Below, piece after piece: positions 1 to 7,421 of a DNA stretch of 64,000 nucleotides. Each line of letters starts with the position of its first letter. Within the stretch, counting starts at the first letter, position 1. Source of the DNA: Streptomyces tendae (GTDB lineage: Bacteria > Actinomycetota > Actinomycetes > Streptomycetales > Streptomycetaceae). The notes beneath the pieces were generated by a model. It did no database searches and was not told the DNA's origin. It saw only the letters and a program-made list of their open reading frames with translations. The position numbers and the translations under genes were made by a program. Location: contig NZ_BMUY01000005.1 in the NCBI RefSeq assembly GCF_014650435.1, forward strand, positions 466,626 through 530,625. The letters are read 5' to 3'.

Positions 1-290
1 CGCCCCAGCGGGCCGGTCACGGCCGCGTTGTTCACCAGCCCCGTCACCGGGCCCAGCCGCTCCTCCGCCACGTCGAAGAGCCGCTCGACGTCGGCCTCGA
101 CGGACGTGTCCGCCCGCACCGCGACCCCGCGGCCTCCCGCGTCGCGCACCCCCGCCACGACCGTCTCGGCGGCCGCGGAGTCGCGCGCGTAGCCCACGAC
201 GACATCGTGCCCGTCCGCCGCGAGGCGCAGACAGGTCGCCGCACCGATCCCCCGGCTGCCGCCGGTGACCACCGTGATGGGTCGTGCCAT
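1..290 (-). CDS. SDR-family oxidoreductase, C-terminal part outside window
   Basis: This is a short-chain dehydrogenase/reductase whose first 96 codons lie in the window. The reading begins MARPITVVTGGSRGIG, so the Rossmann motif TGGSRGIG is at residues 9-16. An LVNNAAVTGPLG stretch near residue 90 is the family's NNAG-type motif. The ATG at 290 follows a GGAGG with good spacing. The catalytic YxxxK lies beyond the edge, so substrate cannot be inferred. A short palindrome lies just upstream, between it and the divergent lnt gene. Confidence 0.85.
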   Translation of the reverse strand, partial: MARPITVVTGGSRGIGAATCLRLAADGHDVVVGYARDSAAAETVVAGVRDAGGRGVAVRADTSVEADVERLFDVAEERLGPVTGLVNNAAVTGPLG

Positions 291-306
291 GAGGTACCTC
301 CACATT

Positions 307-323
307 TGATCGATCATCGATCA
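307..323. promoter_or_regulatory. Perfect inverted repeat in SDR/lnt divergent promoter region
   Basis: TGATCGAT and ATCGATCA are perfect 8-base arms around a single C. The site lies 17 bases upstream of the SDR start and about 120 bases before lnt. The size suits a dimeric repressor operator. No candidate regulator gene is next to it inside the window. Confidence 0.4.
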
Positions 324-440
324 CCTTAGACGGAGGTCTCACGCGCCGGACAGGCTTCGGTGTGATCAACTGAATTCGCCCTCGTCGCGTGGGCACACTG
401 GGGGAACCAACGGGTAGGGATCGTCGGTAGGGAGGAGTCC

Positions 441-2015
441 ATGAAGACGCTCGACCACTGGCTCGCCTCCCCGTGGCGGCGCTCGGCCGTCGCCGTGCTC
501 GTCGGGGCCCTGCCCGTGCTGGCCTTCCCCGGCCCGGCCCTGTGGTGGTGGGCCTGGTTCGCGCTGGTCCCCTGGATCCTGCTGGCCCGGACCGCGCCGG
601 GCGGCAGGCGGGCCGCGTACGACGGGTGGTGCGGCGGGTTCGGGTTCGTGCTCGCCATGCACCACTGGCTGCTGCCCAATCTGCACGTCTTCACCTTCGT
701 CATCGCCGCGCTGCTCGGCGCGCTGTGGGTCCCGTGGGGCTGGCTGGTGCGCCGGACGCTGGGCGGGGCGCCGTCCACCGGCCGGGTCGCGGCGGCCCTG
801 GTGGTGCTGCCGTCGGGCTGGCTGCTGGCGGAGCTGGTCCGCTCCTGGCAGGGGCTCGGCGGCCCCTGGGGGATGCTCGGCGCCAGTCAGTGGCAAGTGA
901 CCCCAGCGCTGCGGCTCGCCTCGGTGGGCGGCGTGTGGCTGCTCAGCTTCCTGGTGGTGGCCGTCAACGTCGCCCTCGCCGTTCTCGTCGCCGTACGCCG
1001 GGCGAGGGTGCCCGCCCTGGCCGGGCTCGTCGCCACCGCCGCGGCCACCTCGGCCGCCTGGGTCTGGTCGCCGCGCCCCGGCACCGAGGAGCGGGCCGCG
1101 ATCGCCGTGGTGCAGCCGGGCGTCGTCGCCGGGGCGGACAGCGCCGACCGGCGGTTCGACCGCGAGGAACAGCTGACCCGGCGGCTCGCGGACCGGGACC
1201 TCGACCTGATCGTCTGGGGCGAGAGCAGCGTCGGCTTCGACCTGGACGACCGCCCGGACCTGGCCCGGCGACTCGCCGCGCTGTCCCGGGAGACCGGAGC
1301 GGACATCCTGGTCAACGTGGACGCACGGCGCTCCGACAAACCCGGCATCTACAAGAGTTCGGTGCTCGTCGGCCCCGAGGGTCCGACCGGCGACCGGTAC
1401 GACAAGATGCGGCTCGTCCCCTTCGGCGAGTACGTGCCGTTCCGTTCCGTGCTCGGCTGGGCCACCTCCGTCGGCAAGGCGGCCGGCGAGGACCGCAGGC
1501 AGGGCACCGAGCAGGTGGTGATGAACGTGGGCGACGGCCTGCGGATCGGGCCGATGGTCTGCTTCGAGAGCGCGTTCCCCGACATGAGCCGCAGCCTCGT
1601 CGCCGACGGCGCCGAGGTGCTGGTCGCCCAGTCCTCGACCTCGACCTTCCAGCACACCTGGGCGCCCGAGCAGCACGCCTCGCTCGCCGCGCTGCGCGCC
1701 GCCGAGACCGGCCGGCCGATGGTGCACGCGACGCTGACCGGGGTCTCCGCCGTCTACGACGCGAGCGGCGCCCGGATCGGCTCCTGGCTCGGCACCGACG
1801 CGAGCGCCTCGCGGGTGTACGAGATCCCGCTCACCCACGGCACCACGCCGTACGTCCGCTACGGCGACTGGACGGTGTACGCGGCGCTGGGGACCCTCGC
1901 GATCTGGGGCGCTGCCGAGGGCGTACGGACGGTGCGGCTCAGGCGGAGCGGTCGAGCACGGCCCGCACCACCCGCTCGCACAGCTCATGGGTCTCCAGCG
2001 CGTCCCGGGCGCTGA
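441..2015 (+). CDS. lnt: Apolipoprotein N-acyltransferase
   Basis: The enzyme N-acylates the lipid-modified cysteine of lipoproteins at the outer face of the cytoplasmic membrane. The 524-residue protein has about six hydrophobic segments in the first 215 residues, then a nitrilase-like domain. The expected catalytic triad is visible: Glu261 in LIVWGES, Lys322 in YDKMRLVPFGEY and Cys374 in MVCFES. The ATG at 441 has GGAGGAG just upstream. The last 77 bases run antiparallel through the end of the neighbouring oxidoreductase gene. The usual actinobacterial partner, a dolichol-phosphate mannose synthase, is not adjacent. Confidence 0.93.
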   Translation: MKTLDHWLASPWRRSAVAVLVGALPVLAFPGPALWWWAWFALVPWILLARTAPGGRRAAYDGWCGGFGFVLAMHHWLLPNLHVFTFVIAALLGALWVPWGWLVRRTLGGAPSTGRVAAALVVLPSGWLLAELVRSWQGLGGPWGMLGASQWQVTPALRLASVGGVWLLSFLVVAVNVALAVLVAVRRARVPALAGLVATAAATSAAWVWSPRPGTEERAAIAVVQPGVVAGADSADRRFDREEQLTRRLADRDLDLIVWGESSVGFDLDDRPDLARRLAALSRETGADILVNVDARRSDKPGIYKSSVLVGPEGPTGDRYDKMRLVPFGEYVPFRSVLGWATSVGKAAGEDRRQGTEQVVMNVGDGLRIGPMVCFESAFPDMSRSLVADGAEVLVAQSSTSTFQHTWAPEQHASLAALRAAETGRPMVHATLTGVSAVYDASGARIGSWLGTDASASRVYEIPLTHGTTPYVRYGDWTVYAALGTLAIWGAAEGVRTVRLRRSGRARPAPPARTAHGSPARPGR

Positions 2016-2844
2016 GCACCCGGCCGGCGCGCACCGCGTCGAGGAAGGCGAGCACCGCCTGCTCGATGCCGCGCTGGCGGGCCACGGGAACCCAGTCGCC
2101 GCGCCGCCGCACGGTCGGCTGGCCCTTGTGGTCGATCACCTCGGCGAGGTTGACCACCTGGCGCTTGGTGTCCTGCCCCGAGACCTCCAGGATCTCCTCC
2201 GCCGAGCCGCTGAGCCGGTTCATCACGCCGAGCGCGGTGAAGCCGTCACCGGCGAGCTGCAGCACGACGTGGTGGAGCAGGCCGTCCTCCGCGCGGGCGC
2301 GCACGGTCACGTCGTCGACCGGCCCGGGCACCAGGAACCTCAGCGTATCGACGACGTGGATGAAGTCGTCGAGGATCATCGTGCGCGGGTCCTCGGGCAG
2401 TCCGGTGCGGTTCTTCTGCATGAGGATCAGCTCGCGCGGGTGCTCGGCGCACTGCGCGTACCCGGGGGCGTGGCGCCGGTTGAAGCCGACGGCGAGGCTG
2501 GTGCCGCGCTGCTCGGCGAGGGTCACCAGGCGTTCGGAGTCGGCGAGTTCGTAGGCGAGGGGCTTGTCGACGTAGGTGGGGACGCCGGCGTCCAGCAACC
2601 GGGACACGATCTCGGGGTGGGCGGCGGTCGGCGCGTGTACGAAGGCGGCGTCCGGGCCCTGGGCGAGCAGCGCGTCGAGGTCGGCGTGGCGCTGCGCCGG
2701 CGGGATGCGCAGCTTGTCCCCGACCCGGTTGAGGGTGGCGGGGGTGCGGGTCTGCAGGTGCAGTTCGATCCCGGGGAGGGCGGCGAGCACCGGCAGGTAT
2801 GCCTTCTGCGCGATGTCGCCGAGTCCGATGCAGCCGACCTTCAC
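1939..2844 (-). CDS. Gfo/Idh/MocA-family NAD(P)-dependent oxidoreductase
   Basis: The 301-residue protein starts MKVGCIGLGDIAQKAYLP, an N-terminal Rossmann motif (GxGxxA type) of the Gfo/Idh/MocA family. YVDKPLA near residue 95 is the family's EKP-type motif with the conserved lysine, and GFNRRHAP follows. I chose the GTG at 2844 because GAGGAG lies nine bases upstream and the fold begins exactly there. Its 3' end overlaps the convergent lnt gene by 77 bases. The substrate, probably a sugar or inositol derivative, cannot be told from sequence. Confidence 0.9.
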   Translation of the reverse strand: MKVGCIGLGDIAQKAYLPVLAALPGIELHLQTRTPATLNRVGDKLRIPPAQRHADLDALLAQGPDAAFVHAPTAAHPEIVSRLLDAGVPTYVDKPLAYELADSERLVTLAEQRGTSLAVGFNRRHAPGYAQCAEHPRELILMQKNRTGLPEDPRTMILDDFIHVVDTLRFLVPGPVDDVTVRARAEDGLLHHVVLQLAGDGFTALGVMNRLSGSAEEILEVSGQDTKRQVVNLAEVIDHKGQPTVRRRGDWVPVARQRGIEQAVLAFLDAVRAGRVLSARDALETHELCERVVRAVLDRSA

Positions 2845-2857
2845 GGGATGTGCTCCT

Positions 2858-4048
2858 CTAACGCTCGTTACGCTCGCCGACCTGGGTCCGCCGGGAAGCA
2901 TACGGGGGCTGCGGGGGCCGCCAGTCGGCGATGCCGTCGAAGCCGCGCAGGAACAGGGCGGGTCCGGCCTTGGACAGGGCGAGGATCGCGGCGTCGCGGA
3001 CCGCGATCCCGGCGCGGTTGCTCATCAGGTTGAGGCGGGCCACCTTGACGGCCTGCCGGGCGATCGCGGTGGTGCGGGGCAGCCGGGCGGCGGAGTAGGC
3101 GGCGAGGTCCCGGCTGTGGTGGGCGAGCACGACCGCGTCCTCGATGGCCTGGTTGCCGCCCTGGCCGAGGTTGGGCGGCATCGCGTGCGCGGCGTCCCCG
3201 AGGAGGGCGACCCGGCCGCGGTGGTAGGCCGGCAGCGGCTCCGCGATGTGGTGGACGTCGTGCCGCAGGACGTCCTCGGGGCGGGCGGCGGCGAGCACGG
3301 CGGGGATCGGGTCGTGCCAGTCGCCGTAGCGGTGCAGCAGTTCGGCCTTCTCGTCGGCCGCGTGTCCGCCGGCGGGGGTGACGGCGGCGGCGTAGGAGTA
3401 GACCCGGCCGTCCTTGAGCGGGTGCGTGCCCCAGATGCGACCGCGGCCCCAGGTCTCGTGGGAGGCGAACTCGACGCCCGGCACGGGTATCACGGTCCGC
3501 CAGGTGGTGAAGCCGGAGTAGACGGGACCCGGGTGGTCCGGGAAGAGCGCGCGGCGCACCACCGAGTGGATGCCGTCGGCCGCGACGACCAGGTCGGCCT
3601 CCAGTTGACCGGCCGGGGTGCGGACGGTGGCCGGGCGGTCGCGGTCCCCGGGGTCGGCCACCGTCGCGTCGGCGGCGGTGCGGACCGCGTCCGGCGGCAG
3701 CAGCGCGGCGAGGCTGTCGATGAGGGTGGACCGGTGCAGCAGCACCAGCGGACCGCCGAAGCGTGCCGCCGCCGCCTCGGCGCTGGACCGGGAGAGCCAG
3801 CGTCCGCCGGGGGTGCGCAGTCCGCCGTCGCCCTGCCAGGCGGCGAGGTCGCGGATCTCCTCGCCGAGGCCGATCACGTCCAGGGCGCGCAGGGCGTTGG
3901 GCGACAGCGAGATGGCCGCGCCGATCGGGCGGAGCGAGGGGGCGCGCTCCAGGACGGTGACCCGCAGGCCGCTTTGGTGCAGGGCGGCCGCCGCGGTCAG
4001 GCCGCCGATGCCGCCGCCGATCACGACGGCGCTCCTCGTGCGTGTCAT
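2858..4048 (-). CDS. FAD-dependent monooxygenase (salicylate hydroxylase-like)
   Basis: A class A flavoprotein aromatic hydroxylase of about 396 residues. SAVVIGGGIGGLTAAAALH is the N-terminal FAD-binding GxGxxG motif. VVAADGIHSVVRR is the middle DG motif, and LLGDAAHAMPPNLGQGGNQA is the GD motif contacting flavin ribose. It faces a TetR gene across three palindromes, so repression by that regulator is likely. The ATG at 4048 has GAGG upstream. ATGs at 4063 and 4105 are in frame, and the latter would add a 19-residue tail made of a short repeat. Substrate unknown. Confidence 0.9.
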   Translation of the reverse strand: MTRTRSAVVIGGGIGGLTAAAALHQSGLRVTVLERAPSLRPIGAAISLSPNALRALDVIGLGEEIRDLAAWQGDGGLRTPGGRWLSRSSAEAAAARFGGPLVLLHRSTLIDSLAALLPPDAVRTAADATVADPGDRDRPATVRTPAGQLEADLVVAADGIHSVVRRALFPDHPGPVYSGFTTWRTVIPVPGVEFASHETWGRGRIWGTHPLKDGRVYSYAAAVTPAGGHAADEKAELLHRYGDWHDPIPAVLAAARPEDVLRHDVHHIAEPLPAYHRGRVALLGDAAHAMPPNLGQGGNQAIEDAVVLAHHSRDLAAYSAARLPRTTAIARQAVKVARLNLMSNRAGIAVRDAAILALSKAGPALFLRGFDGIADWRPPQPPYASRRTQVGERNER

Positions 4049-4060
4049 GACTGTCCTCGG

Positions 4061-4105
4061 CATTCTCTTCGACGCGGTTCTCTTCGATGCGGTTCTCTTC
4101 CACAT
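4061..4105 (-). repeat. Three tandem 15-bp repeats at the 5' end of the monooxygenase gene
   Basis: Three nearly identical 15-base units (core TTCTCTTCGAYGC on the + strand) sit immediately upstream of the chosen monooxygenase start. The unit length keeps frame. Read on the minus strand they encode a repeated KRTAS-type peptide that becomes an N-terminal extension if the ATG at 4105 is used. The third unit is diverged at its end. Confidence 0.7.
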
Positions 4106-4110
4106 GGGTT

Positions 4111-4178
4111 CACTACAGTTGCAGTGGCTCACTACAGCTGTAGTAGCTCCTGACGTCGACTGTACTACAGCCGTAGTG
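4111..4178. promoter_or_regulatory. Three copies of a 16-bp palindrome, probable TetR operators
   Basis: Copies at 4111-4126, 4130-4145 and 4163-4178 all approximate CACTACAGCTGTAGTG, a self-complementary 16-mer. Centres are 19 and 33 bases apart. The cluster fills the space between the divergent monooxygenase and TetR genes, the usual place for autoregulated TetR operators. The rightmost copy ends 20 bases before the TetR start codon. Confidence 0.75.
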
Positions 4179-4198
4179 GGGCAGGTAGGTTGATCTCC

Positions 4199-4819
4199 AT
4201 GTCCGCACACACCGCGTCCCCCGGCCTCCCGGCGGGAGCCTCCCGCGCCGATCTGGTCGCCGACGCCGCCCTGGCCCTGCTCGCCGAGCGCGGGATGCGC
4301 GGCCTCACGCACCGGGCGGTCGACGAGAGGGCGGCACTCCCGCAGGGCTCCACGTCCAACGTCGCGCGGACCCGGCAGGCGCTGCTGGAGCTGGCGGTGC
4401 GGCGCCTGGCCGACCGGGAGTCCAGGGTGCTGGCGCTGCACGAGATGCCGGACCCGCGCGCCGGGCTCGCCGCCCTGGTGGACGCGCTGGCGCTGGCGAC
4501 GCACCGCGCCCTGACCGGCAACCGCGCGCTGACGCTGGCCCGGTACGAGCTGGCGCTGGAGGCCACCCGCCGACCGGAGTTGCGGGCGCACTTCGACGCG
4601 GCGGGCGGCCGCTTCCGCGAGCAACTGGGCGCCCTCGTCACCGCGATGGGCTCGACCGACCTGGACCGTCACGTGCTCTCGCTGGTCGCCTGGGCGGACG
4701 GTCTGATGTTCAGCTGTGTGGCCGGGTCGTTCCACGCCGAGGTGCCGAGCCTGAAGGAGGTGCGCTCGGGGCTGCGGGAGCTGCTGAACGGCATGCTGGG
4801 CGACCTGCCGTCGAGCTGA
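4199..4819 (+). CDS. TetR-family transcriptional regulator
   Basis: A 206-residue TetR-type repressor. The N-terminal helix-turn-helix is visible in the first 60 residues (RADLVADAALALLAERG, then GLTHRAVDERAALPQGSTSN). The rest is a helical ligand and dimer domain. The ATG at 4199 follows AGGTAGG with nine-base spacing; a TTG three codons earlier is less likely. The gene is divergent from the FAD monooxygenase with three palindromes between them, so it probably controls both genes in response to an aromatic ligand. The ligand is not predictable. Confidence 0.9.
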   Translation: MSAHTASPGLPAGASRADLVADAALALLAERGMRGLTHRAVDERAALPQGSTSNVARTRQALLELAVRRLADRESRVLALHEMPDPRAGLAALVDALALATHRALTGNRALTLARYELALEATRRPELRAHFDAAGGRFREQLGALVTAMGSTDLDRHVLSLVAWADGLMFSCVAGSFHAEVPSLKEVRSGLRELLNGMLGDLPSS

Positions 4820-4861
4820 AAACTCCTGGTGGGGACGGCCGGTCTGGGCGAGGATGCCGGG

Positions 4862-5374
4862 ATGACGACCGAACGCCGCGAACCCGCGACCGACGCCGAC
4901 GAACGCACCATGCTGGAAGGCTGGCTCGAGTACCACCGGCAGACCCTCGACTGGAAGTGCGAGGGGCTCACCGACGAGCAGTTGAGGACGGCCGTCGTCG
5001 CGCCGTCGACGCTGTCCCTGATGGGACTGGTGCGGCACATGGCGGAGGTGGAGCGCAGCTGGTACCGCAGGGTGCTGGCGGCCGAGGACGCGGGCCCGAT
5101 CTACTACTCGGACGAGGACCCGGAGGGCGAGTTCCGGCTCACCGAGGCGGACGCGTTCGCCGAGGCCCGCGCCACCTGGCAGGCCGAGATCGAGGCGGCC
5201 CGGCGCAACGCGGCCGGCGTACCCCTGGGCGAACCGACCCGGGGCAGGCACCTGCGCACCGGTGAGCGCTACACCCTGCGCTGGATCCACACTCACATGA
5301 TCGAGGAGTACGCGCGGCACAACGGGCACGCGGACCTGATCCGCGAGCGCCTGGACGGAGCCACCGGGGACTGA
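4862..5374 (+). CDS. DinB/DUF664-family protein (mycothiol-dependent enzyme fold)
   Basis: A 170-residue four-helix-bundle protein. The metal-binding histidines are visible in GLVRHMAEVERSW and in HTHMIEEYARHNGHADLIRE near the C-terminus. This matches DUF664, the DinB branch that includes mycothiol-dependent maleylpyruvate isomerase-like and thiol transferase proteins. It is probably a cytoplasmic detoxification or thiol-transfer enzyme. The start is the ATG at 4862 with a weak GAGGA upstream; a GTG at 4829 is also in frame. It follows the TetR gene by 42 bases and may be co-transcribed. Confidence 0.85.
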   Translation: MTTERREPATDADERTMLEGWLEYHRQTLDWKCEGLTDEQLRTAVVAPSTLSLMGLVRHMAEVERSWYRRVLAAEDAGPIYYSDEDPEGEFRLTEADAFAEARATWQAEIEAARRNAAGVPLGEPTRGRHLRTGERYTLRWIHTHMIEEYARHNGHADLIRERLDGATGD

Positions 5375-5423
5375 CGTCACCTCCGGTCGCCCCAGGGCCT
5401 CCGTACGGGGCCGGAGATCACCC

Positions 5424-5984
5424 GTGCGGGGCAACCTCCGCTCGTCGGGCGCCGGTCGCAGGGCCCGAAGCAGCAGAGTGGCGCGGGTGCATCGAACGAC
5501 GACCACCGCAACGCTTCTGGTGACCGTGGCTGTCTCGGCCCTGACCGGTTGTACGACGGTCCGGGGCCCGGCCGCGGCCGACCCGTCGGCGGCGGGCGCC
5601 CGCTCGTCCGCGCCGCGTCCGGAGGGTCCGGCCGAGCCCCGGGTCGTTCAGGCCCCGGCCCGGGAGGCGCTGGAGATGATCGGCCCCTCCCCGTCCCCGG
5701 AGCGTGCCGACGGGACACCGCGCCGTACGAAGCCCCCGGCGACCCCGGCCGCGCCGCACCGTCCCCCGGCCGCCCACGCCCCCGAGCAGCGGCCCGCCCG
5801 TCCGGCGGCACCGGAGCACACCCGTGCGCCCGCGACGCCCGGGCCCCGGGTGCCGGATCTGCCCGGCCCGTCCGGCGACCGCACCGGTGGCAAGGCGGAC
5901 GTGTGCTCCCTCGGCAAGCAGTACGGCGGTTGGCGGCCCGGCAGCCCCGAGGCCCGCATCTGCGAGGACGCCTACGGCCGCTGA
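5424..5984 (+). CDS. Small putative lipoprotein with proline-rich linker
   Basis: A 186-residue secreted protein. A basic N-region and hydrophobic core end in the lipobox LTGC, with the acylated cysteine near residue 43. A long Pro/Ala/Arg linker follows, then a short C-terminal module (DVCSLGKQYGGWRPGSPEARICEDAYGR region) with two cysteines that could form a disulphide. The GTG at 5424 has GGAG seven bases upstream; GTGs at 5478 and 5487 give a shorter signal peptide. Similar short C-terminal modules occur in streptomycete secreted proteins, but I cannot assign a function. Confidence 0.7.
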   Translation: MRGNLRSSGAGRRARSSRVARVHRTTTTATLLVTVAVSALTGCTTVRGPAAADPSAAGARSSAPRPEGPAEPRVVQAPAREALEMIGPSPSPERADGTPRRTKPPATPAAPHRPPAAHAPEQRPARPAAPEHTRAPATPGPRVPDLPGPSGDRTGGKADVCSLGKQYGGWRPGSPEARICEDAYGR

Positions 5985-5996
5985 CACGACACCTCC

Positions 5997-6539
5997 CTAG
6001 GGCCGCTGCCGCGGTGGGCGGCCCCGTCCCTCGGGGCGGTCGGGTCCGCCCGTGCCCCGTTCGGTGCCGTCGAGGCGCAGCTCCAGGCGGTCGATCGAGG
6101 CGCGTACGCCCTCTTCGTAGGGCCCGGGGGCGAGGGAGTGGGCCGCGGCGCGGGCGCGCCACAGGTGCAGCCGGGCGGCCTCGCGGTGACCGAGCCGGTC
6201 GTAGTCCGCCGCCACGTTCAGGTGGAGCGAGGGGTAGAGGGCGCGGGCGGCGGGCGTGCCCTCGTGCCGGTCGGCGAGCAGGTCCTCCGTCAGCTCCTCG
6301 GCGGCGGACAGGGCCCGCAGGTCCCAGGCCAGCTCCTCCTCGGGGTCGTCCTGGGTGTCGGCCAGGTAATGAGCCAGCGTGCAGCGGTGCAGGGCGTCGC
6401 CGTGCTCGCCGATCTCCGCCCACAGGCCGAGGAAGCGGTGCCGGGCCTCCTCGCGGTCGCCCGCGTGATGCAGCATGGCGACCTGGCCGATCCGCGTCAG
6501 CACCGCATCGGGCGCCGCCTGCCCCTGTCCCTTCGCCAC
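5997..6539 (-). CDS. TPR-like helical protein of unknown function
   Basis: A 180-residue cytoplasmic protein, rich in Ala, Leu, Glu and Arg, with alternating helices of tetratricopeptide character (RIGQVAMLHHAGDREEARHRF, LHLNVAADYDRLGHREAARLHL). The C-terminal 25 residues are Gly/Arg/Pro-rich and look disordered. The GTG at 6539 is preceded by GGAGG at five-base spacing. It is convergent with the lipoprotein gene and 125 bases downstream of ung. A role as scaffold is only inferred from the repeats. Confidence 0.75.
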   Translation of the reverse strand: MAKGQGQAAPDAVLTRIGQVAMLHHAGDREEARHRFLGLWAEIGEHGDALHRCTLAHYLADTQDDPEEELAWDLRALSAAEELTEDLLADRHEGTPAARALYPSLHLNVAADYDRLGHREAARLHLWRARAAAHSLAPGPYEEGVRASIDRLELRLDGTERGTGGPDRPEGRGRPPRQRP

Positions 6540-6664
6540 CGCGTCCTCCGTGCCCTCGTCGGCTGTCCCGACGACGCTAACCGCACGCGTCCGCTTTGCC
6601 CGTCAGGCGGCACCGGGGTGCGCTCGGGCCGGTCGGCGACGGACCGGCCCGGGACCGGAACCGC

Positions 6665-7348
6665 TCAGCCCAGGTTCGGGATGGTCCAGTCGATCGGCTC
6701 GTGGCCCTGCCCCGCGACCGCCTCGTTGATCTGCGTGAAGGGCCGGGAGCCGAAGAACTTCTTCGCGGACAGCGGGGAGGGGTGCGCCCCCTTGACCACG
6801 GCGTGCCGCGCCTCGTCGATCAGCGGCAGCTTCTTCTGCGCGTAGTTGCCCCACAGCACGAACACCGCCGGGTCGGTCCGGGCGGCCACCGCACGGATCA
6901 CCGCGTCGGTGAACAACTCCCAGCCGCGGGACTTGTGCGAGTTCGCCTCACCGGCGCGGACCGTGAGGACCGCGTTGAGCAGCAGGACGCCCTGCTTCGC
7001 CCACGGCATCAGATAGCCGTTGTCCGGGATCGGGGTGTCCAGCTCCGCGTGCATCTCCTTGTAGATGTTGCGCAGGGACGGCGGGACCTTCACGCCCGGC
7101 CGGACCGAGAAGCACAGCCCGTGCCCCTGGCCCTCGCCGTGGTACGGGTCCTGACCGAGGACCAGCACCTTCACCCGGTCGAACGGCGTGGCCTCCAGTG
7201 CGGCGAAGACCTCCTCGCGCGGCGGGTAGACGGGGCCGTTCGCCCGCTCCTCCTCGACGAACTCCATCAGCTCCTTGAAGTAGGGCTGTTGCAGCTCGCC
7301 GCCCAGCACCTCGCGCCAGGACTCGGGCAGCATGGCGATGTCGGTCAC
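6665..7348 (-). CDS. ung: Uracil-DNA glycosylase, family 1
   Basis: It removes uracil from DNA to start base excision repair. The 227-residue protein carries all family 1 motifs: the water-activating GQDPYHG with Asp67, the uracil-contact LLLNAVLTVR segment, VLWGNYAQKK, and the leucine loop HPSPLSAKKFFG. The GTG at 7348 follows AAGGAAG at good spacing; longer readings lack a ribosome site. It is a single gene with its own region, separated by 72 bases from the next gene downstream. Confidence 0.97.
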   Translation of the reverse strand: MTDIAMLPESWREVLGGELQQPYFKELMEFVEEERANGPVYPPREEVFAALEATPFDRVKVLVLGQDPYHGEGQGHGLCFSVRPGVKVPPSLRNIYKEMHAELDTPIPDNGYLMPWAKQGVLLLNAVLTVRAGEANSHKSRGWELFTDAVIRAVAARTDPAVFVLWGNYAQKKLPLIDEARHAVVKGAHPSPLSAKKFFGSRPFTQINEAVAGQGHEPIDWTIPNLG

Positions 7349-7421
7349 GTCGACTTCCTTACGCTGTGCGGTCGCTTCCACTGCCCAAGAACCTACCGCC
7401 GACCACTGACAACGGGGGCGC

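Noticed and set aside
4049..5506. Upstream extension of the monooxygenase frame to 5506
   Set aside because: It runs antisense through the TetR and DUF664 genes and across the operators. The FAD motif begins right after the ATG at 4048.
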